64,000 nt of DNA from Archilochus colubris (Eukaryota > Chordata > Aves > Apodiformes > Trochilidae): assembly GCA_023079485.1 (NCBI GenBank), contig CM041083.1, positions 177,648,480 through 177,712,479 on the forward strand, in the 5' to 3' direction. The notes beneath the pieces are model-generated. The model saw nothing but the letters and a program-made list of their open reading frames with translations. It made no database searches and was not told the DNA's origin. Of this stretch, positions 62,901 to 64,000 are shown in pieces. Within the stretch, counting starts at the first letter, position 1. Each line of letters starts with the position of its first letter. The position numbers and the translations under genes were made by a program.

Positions 62901-63734
62901 TCACACTTCACACTGGGGAACACAAAACTTCTCCAGGGACTTCTAGGACAGTCAAGTGGCATTGCTGGCAACAAGGATAGGCAGACAAGCAAACTGTAAT
63001 TTTTATTCTTACTCATGTGCCCCAAAGTTTCATTACTAAAGTGGTTCCATCTTGAATGTGTTGCTACAGGACATGGAGGACAGATTTGCCAAAGGGGATG
63101 TGCATGCTGGTGGCCATCTCTGTGGAACATGAAGAGGCTCCTCTTATGGGAGCTGTGCGAGCAATCGTGATGGACTCTCAGTACTTGATAGAGCCATGTG
63201 GCTCAGGAAAAGCCAGGCTCACCCACATCTGCAGAATTGACCTAAAGTAAGTATTCCCACCTGCAAAAAGCAAATGTCCACTCAGCAGCTCAAAGCCATC
63301 AAGCTCAGGGTGGGGAAGTGTTTGGCACAAAGTCAATCTGGCTTTGTTGCTTTGTAGTCTTCCTTCAGTCTTTTCTATCCACTAGGCTCACTTCTTTGCT
63401 CAGCATCTACTGCTGCTATGATGTGATCATAAAAATAAAATCTGCTTATTTTATTACTGCAAGGGAGAGCTTCAGAGCAGGCTTACAATGACAAGTATTT
63501 GAAGTGCCCACCACCTCTGTGGGCAGTGGGGAGTAGGAAGCATGGCAAGCCCATTCCTGCAGGGCATGTCACTTGAGTATTTGAGTTTCTCAATAATTCT
63601 CTTTCCATTTCTTCAGAGGGCATTCCCCAGAGTGGTACAACAAAGGCTTTGGACATCTGTGTGCAGCAGAAGTTGCCAGGATCAGAAACTCATTTCAGCC
63701 TCTGATTGCTGAGGGACCAGAAACAAAAATCTGA
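29646..63734 (+). CDS. STARD13: STARD13 (DLC2) Rho GTPase-activating protein, 3' thirteen coding exons
   Basis: Thirteen exons join with consistent phases into 1062 residues ending ...[12 protein letters not shown]. Residues are numbered from the first visible Glu, whose first base lies in an unseen upstream exon. Order: SAM domain (about 1-70), Ser-rich linker (74-533) with LD-like motif LDDILQHV at 436-443, polybasic PKFMKRMK (594-601), RhoGAP (about 607-815) with GLFRKSG Arg finger at residue 649, START domain (about 845-1050). DLC-family proteins inactivate RhoA and Cdc42, sit at focal adhesions and act as tumour suppressors; the START domain is a lipid-binding fold. I prefer STARD13 to DLC1 or STARD8 because the SAM segment [20 protein letters not shown], the [12 protein letters not shown] segment and the C-terminus match what I remember of STARD13. 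The visible length fits the family once an N-terminal exon of about 55 residues is added. No frameshift or internal stop is present. Confidence 0.96.
29718..31699 (+). other. STARD13: STARD13 intron between visible exons 1 and 2
   Basis: It runs from gtaagt to ttatag. It holds an A17 tract at 29908-29924 next to a G-run, and a short direct repeat near 30031 and 30080. The minus-strand open frame at 30104-30493 has no recognisable motif. Confidence 0.9.
29908..29924 (+). repeat. A17 tract
   Basis: An A homopolymer flanked by G runs on both sides, 190 bp after the visible exon 1 donor. Confidence 0.85.
31700..31781 (+). CDS. STARD13: STARD13 visible exon 2, SAM domain
   Basis: The acceptor is ttatag and the donor is AG|gtaaat. 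The 82-nt exon encodes residues 25-52, including [20 protein letters not shown] and DLVEPLCR. It continues the SAM helices, with the conserved [15 protein letters not shown] stretch completed by the next exon. Confidence 0.95.
31782..37993 (+). other. STARD13: STARD13 intron between visible exons 2 and 3
   Basis: This 6.2-kb intron runs from gtaaat to ttttag. I see no transposon or exon in it that I can name. There is a short CA repeat near 35330 and otherwise AT-rich unique sequence. Confidence 0.88.
37994..38057 (+). CDS. STARD13: STARD13 visible exon 3, end of SAM domain
   Basis: The acceptor is ttttag and the donor is AAG|gtaagg. The 64-nt exon encodes [20 protein letters not shown] plus K, the last SAM helix and a short basic tail. 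It ends in phase 0, just before the acidic SEDSDEDD start of the linker exon. Confidence 0.95.
38058..43268 (+). other. STARD13: STARD13 intron between visible exons 3 and 4
   Basis: This 5.2-kb intron runs from gtaagg to ttccag. It contains a purine-rich stretch at about 39595-39735, a (TTTC)n microsatellite at 41901-41931 and a direct repeat at about 40951 and 40990. The 42436-42708 stretch is GC-richer but carries no recognisable element. Confidence 0.88.
41901..41931 (+). repeat. (TTTC)n microsatellite
   Basis: About seven tandem TTTC units on the + strand (GAAA on the other). It is a pyrimidine-rich mirror-repeat tract in the intron before exon 4. Confidence 0.95.
43269..44647 (+). CDS. 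STARD13: STARD13 visible exon 4, Ser-rich linker with LD-like motif
   Basis: This 1379-nt exon encodes about 460 residues of linker (74-533). Visible features in order: acidic [18 protein letters not shown]; the basic RRWSRVDD, a fit to Akt/PKA-type RxxS sites; Ser-rich [20 protein letters not shown]; a conserved block [57 protein letters not shown]; the LD-like motif LDDILQHV (44355-44378); and [15 protein letters not shown] at the end. In DLC1 the matching LD-like motif binds talin and FAK, so focal-adhesion targeting is inferred here. The large single linker exon is typical of DLC genes. The acceptor is ttccag and the donor AG|gtaggc. Confidence 0.96.
44785..44853 (+). repeat. Partial tandem duplication, period 45 bp
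   Basis: A 24-base segment beginning GGTTTAACTGAGAAAACTGA at 44785 recurs at 44830 with one mismatch. It lies about 140 bp after the exon 4 donor. Confidence 0.9.
45484..45550 (+). repeat. tRNA-like relic (tRNA-derived SINE head or tRNA pseudogene)
   Basis: An A-box-like TGGCTCAATGG (45491-45501) is followed 45 bases later by a B-box-like GGTTCAGTCC (45536-45545). This is close to the spacing in tRNA genes. D-arm-like and anticodon-region-like sequence lies between. The T loop is one base short and the T and acceptor stems do not pair well, so it is not a functional tRNA. The next 200 bases may be a decayed SINE body. Confidence 0.45.
46014..46187 (+). CDS. STARD13: STARD13 visible exon 5, basic segment before RhoGAP
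   Basis: The acceptor is ctacag and the donor is TG|gtgagt. The 174-nt exon encodes residues 534-590: [20 protein letters not shown], a leucine-rich [20 protein letters not shown] stretch, then NKHGWTW. The other two frames in this interval are also open and gave spurious translations. Only this frame joins both neighbours and matches the family. Confidence 0.93.
46188..48110 (+). other. STARD13: STARD13 intron between visible exons 5 and 6
   Basis: It runs from gtgagt to tttcag. I see unique AT-rich sequence with a pyrimidine-rich tract near 47475-47510 and no named element. Confidence 0.88.
48111..48270 (+). CDS. STARD13: STARD13 visible exon 6, polybasic segment and start of RhoGAP
   Basis: The acceptor is tttcag and the donor is CAG|gtatga. 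The 160-nt exon encodes [20 protein letters not shown], then [20 protein letters not shown] and [13 protein letters not shown]. The polybasic PKFMKRMK resembles the DLC1 phosphoinositide-binding stretch. FGVPL...NNCLDQ is the first helix region of RhoGAP. Confidence 0.95.
48482..48697 (+). mobile_element. CR1 LINE 3' fragment
   Basis: It contains GGCTAGATGTTAGGAAGTAT, TTTTCACTGAGAGGATTGTC, CATTGGAATGGCTTGCCCAG and the 3' block GGTTGGACTGGATGATCTTG with TTCCAACCTAAACATTCTGT ending. It differs from the three copies in the 5' part of the window, so it is another CR1 subfamily. It starts 211 bp after the exon 6 donor. Confidence 0.9.
48850..49350 (-). mobile_element. Probable solo LTR of an avian endogenous retrovirus (boundaries approximate)
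   Basis: On the minus strand there is a TATAAAAGG box (49036 down to 49028), followed about 145 bases later by a poly(A) signal AATAAA (48888 to 48883) and a short run-out. This TATA-to-AATAAA spacing and order is what an LTR with U3-R-U5 shows. No internal gag/pol/env coding is seen next to it, so it would be a solo LTR or fragment. I could not find convincing TG...CA ends or target-site duplications, so both ends are estimates. Confidence 0.5.
49610..49960 (-). mobile_element. CR1 LINE 3' fragment
   Basis: On the + strand it reads GGTTGGAAAGGACCTCTGGA, GTCTAGTCCAACCCCTCTGC, then TCCACCACTTCTCTGAGCAG and GATCCCCCCTCAGTCTTCTC, i.e. the reverse of the CR1 tail. It is oriented opposite to the 48.5-kb copy. 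Confidence 0.9.
50125..50335 (+). repeat. Polypurine (GA-rich) tract on the + strand
   Basis: About 200 bases are strongly purine-biased, including GAAAGAGAAAAGAAAGAGGA and AGGAGGAGAGGGAGGAGAGA. It is low-complexity and potentially triplex-forming. Confidence 0.8.
51295..51562 (+). mobile_element. Diverged CR1 LINE 3' fragment
   Basis: It retains GAAAGCTGGGGAGGGACTTT, the ATTAGATACTAAGAAGAAAT block with TTCTTTACTGTGAGGGTGGT, and GGTTGGATGGGGCTTTGAGC, the order found in CR1 3' ends. Indels have shortened it. Confidence 0.75.
52534..52732 (+). CDS. STARD13: STARD13 visible exon 7, RhoGAP catalytic core
   Basis: The acceptor is ttttag and the donor is T|gtaagt. The exon encodes [20 protein letters not shown], then a segment ending [20 protein letters not shown] and ETFLHIYQ. 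The catalytic arginine finger is R649 in GLFRKSG (CGA at 52546-52548). The conserved Lys and Pro of the [11 protein letters not shown] helix are intact, so GAP activity should be retained. Confidence 0.96.
52733..55926 (+). other. STARD13: STARD13 intron between visible exons 7 and 8
   Basis: It runs from gtaagt to cctcag. It contains an A15 run near 54229-54243 and a minus-strand CR1 fragment ending about 170 bp before exon 8. The rest is unique sequence. Confidence 0.88.
55542..55756 (-). mobile_element. CR1 LINE 3' fragment upstream of exon 8
   Basis: On the + strand it begins TCACAGAATCATTAAGGTTG, then ACCAAGTCCAACCATCAAAC and CCTGTTCCAATGCTTGACCA, then CAGTAAAGAAATTTTTCCTG. This is the reverse of a CR1 tail, ending about 170 bp before the exon 8 acceptor. 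Confidence 0.88.
55927..56134 (+). CDS. STARD13: STARD13 visible exon 8, RhoGAP
   Basis: The acceptor is cctcag and the donor is AG|gtaagt. The exon encodes [40 protein letters not shown], and [20 protein letters not shown] with the KKESSPR tail. The TPMN Asn and the CLAPSL helix that complete the RhoGAP active site are present. The exon sits between two oppositely oriented CR1 fragments. Confidence 0.96.
56135..57187 (+). other. STARD13: STARD13 intron between visible exons 8 and 9
   Basis: It runs from gtaagt to ttacag. A short plus-strand CR1 3' fragment begins about 38 bp after the donor. The rest shows nothing I can name. Confidence 0.88.
56172..56331 (+). mobile_element. Short CR1 LINE 3' fragment downstream of exon 8
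   Basis: TACTGGAGAAGCTGTGGATG, CCTCTCCCTGGAAGTGCTGA, GGCTGGATGGGCTTTGAGCA and GATGATCTTGAAGCTCCTTT followed by TTCTATGATA are CR1 tail sequence on the + strand. It starts 38 bp after the exon 8 donor. Confidence 0.85.
57188..57302 (+). CDS. STARD13: STARD13 visible exon 9, end of RhoGAP
   Basis: The acceptor is ttacag and the donor is GAG|gtaagt. The 115-nt exon encodes [20 protein letters not shown], then [18 protein letters not shown]. This is the last RhoGAP helix and the start of the GAP-START connector. It was too short to stand out as an open frame and was placed by homology and phase. Confidence 0.94.
57303..58063 (+). other. STARD13: STARD13 intron between visible exons 9 and 10
   Basis: It runs from gtaagt to gcacag. 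It is AT-rich unique sequence with no element seen. An open frame runs across the acceptor from about 57923 but is not supported as coding before 58064. Confidence 0.88.
58064..58285 (+). CDS. STARD13: STARD13 visible exon 10, connector and START N-terminus
   Basis: The acceptor is gcacag and the donor is AAG|gtaatt. The exon is 222 nt, phase 0 at both ends. It encodes [20 protein letters not shown], a variable acidic region, then [20 protein letters not shown] and LAYKK. The KEKFKGWV element marks the start of the START domain. Because it is phase 0-0, its skipping would keep frame but remove the first START helix. Confidence 0.95.
58286..60231 (+). other. STARD13: STARD13 intron between visible exons 10 and 11
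   Basis: It runs from gtaatt to ctccag. The central part, about 58850-59480, is unusually G-rich on the + strand with a cluster of GGG runs at 59173-59230. Confidence 0.88.
59173..59230 (+). repeat. G-quadruplex-prone G-rich stretch
   Basis: Several GGG runs lie within 60 bases, e.g. GGGAGAGGGAAGGG at the end preceded by GGGGAGGGAG and GGTGGGAG. This is on the transcribed (RNA-sense) strand of the intron before exon 11. Confidence 0.65.
60232..60449 (+). CDS. STARD13: STARD13 visible exon 11, START domain
   Basis: The acceptor is ctccag and the donor is AG|gtaagc. It encodes [60 protein letters not shown] and [32 protein letters not shown] and [18 protein letters not shown] are classic START-domain motifs. 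Confidence 0.96.
60450..63069 (+). other. STARD13: STARD13 intron between visible exons 11 and 12
   Basis: It runs from gtaagc to ctacag. It is AT-rich unique sequence and I can name no transposon or exon in it. The open frame at 60687-61100 has no recognisable motif. Confidence 0.88.
63070..63246 (+). CDS. STARD13: STARD13 visible exon 12, START domain
   Basis: The acceptor is ctacag and the donor is AA|gtaagt. It encodes [40 protein letters not shown] and [19 protein letters not shown]. These are the central beta strands of START with the conserved YLIEPCGxGKxxLTxxCRxDL motif. Confidence 0.96.
63247..63616 (+). other. STARD13: STARD13 last intron
   Basis: This 370-bp intron runs from gtaagt to cttcag between the last two START-domain exons. 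Nothing notable is seen in it. Confidence 0.9.
63617..63734 (+). CDS. STARD13: STARD13 terminal coding exon (visible exon 13) with stop codon
   Basis: The acceptor is cttcag. It encodes [20 protein letters not shown], then [18 protein letters not shown] and TGA at 63732-63734. The long C-terminal START helix ([21 protein letters not shown]) is intact. The C-terminus matches STARD13 rather than DLC1 as I remember them. Confidence 0.95.
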
Positions 63735-64000
63735 GGAAGTGTTCCTGGGAACATGTGAGCATAAATCAGGGTCTGGCAGGGAATAGGAATACTGAAAGCA
63801 AAGATTTTATTTCAGCTGGAGAAATCTGACTAGACCTGGGTTTGTACAAAGGTGAAACAGGAATTTTATAGGAAAGTTTTTTTATTGTGGAGACTTCACC
63901 TCCCCCTGCCACATCCCTTCTGTATTAATTTCAGTTATTGAGGTAAACATTTCTTCAGAGAGCTTTTATCATTATTACTTTAAAATCAGACTATTGCCAT
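63735..64000 (+). other. STARD13: STARD13 3' UTR, proximal part
   Basis: Sequence after the stop codon is AT-rich and non-coding. I see no AATAAA or ATTAAA before the window ends, so the polyadenylation site lies downstream. Confidence 0.75.

Overview
The window is vertebrate nuclear DNA, almost certainly from a bird. The sequence is AT-rich and mostly non-coding. It holds several CR1 LINE fragments whose 3' ends carry the avian CR1 signature (a short ATTCTATGATTCT-type octamer repeat). Its one recognisable gene is an ordinary intron-rich vertebrate gene. I see no bacterial operons, CRISPR arrays or phage genes.

The gene is STARD13 (DLC2), a SAM / RhoGAP / START-domain protein of the DLC family, on the + strand. 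I traced 13 consecutive coding exons from 29646 to 63734 with GT-AG boundaries and matching phases. They encode 1062 residues plus a stop. The first visible exon starts in the middle of a Glu codon, so at least one coding exon lies further 5' that I could not identify. The protein order is SAM domain (three small exons), a Ser-rich linker on one 1.4-kb exon with an LD-like motif, a polybasic stretch, RhoGAP (exons 6-9, Arg finger encoded at 52546-52548) and START (exons 10-13). The gene is complete at its 3' end. The 3' UTR starts at 63735 and runs off the window.

Layout: 1-29645 is most likely a long 5' intron (or upstream sequence) with no exon I can defend. It carries three closely related CR1 copies at 8.9, 12.7 and 21.7 kb, an older long CR1 at 19.5-20.2 kb, a GC-rich insertion-like segment at 13.9-14.5 kb, and two TAAT-rich clusters that may be regulatory. 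From 29646 to 63734 the STARD13 exons are separated by introns holding further CR1 fragments, a probable minus-strand solo LTR at about 48.85-49.35 kb, a tRNA-like (SINE or tRNA pseudogene) relic at 45.5 kb, polypurine tracts, a G-quadruplex-prone stretch at 59.2 kb and small tandem duplications.

No novel multi-gene system is present. The observations most worth checking are the inverted CR1 pair flanking exon 8, an in-frame phase-compatible cryptic exon at 18089-18202, the palindrome/TAAT cluster near 10 kb, the tRNA-like relic and the LTR. All identifications come from reading the sequence and from remembered family features; no database search was run.
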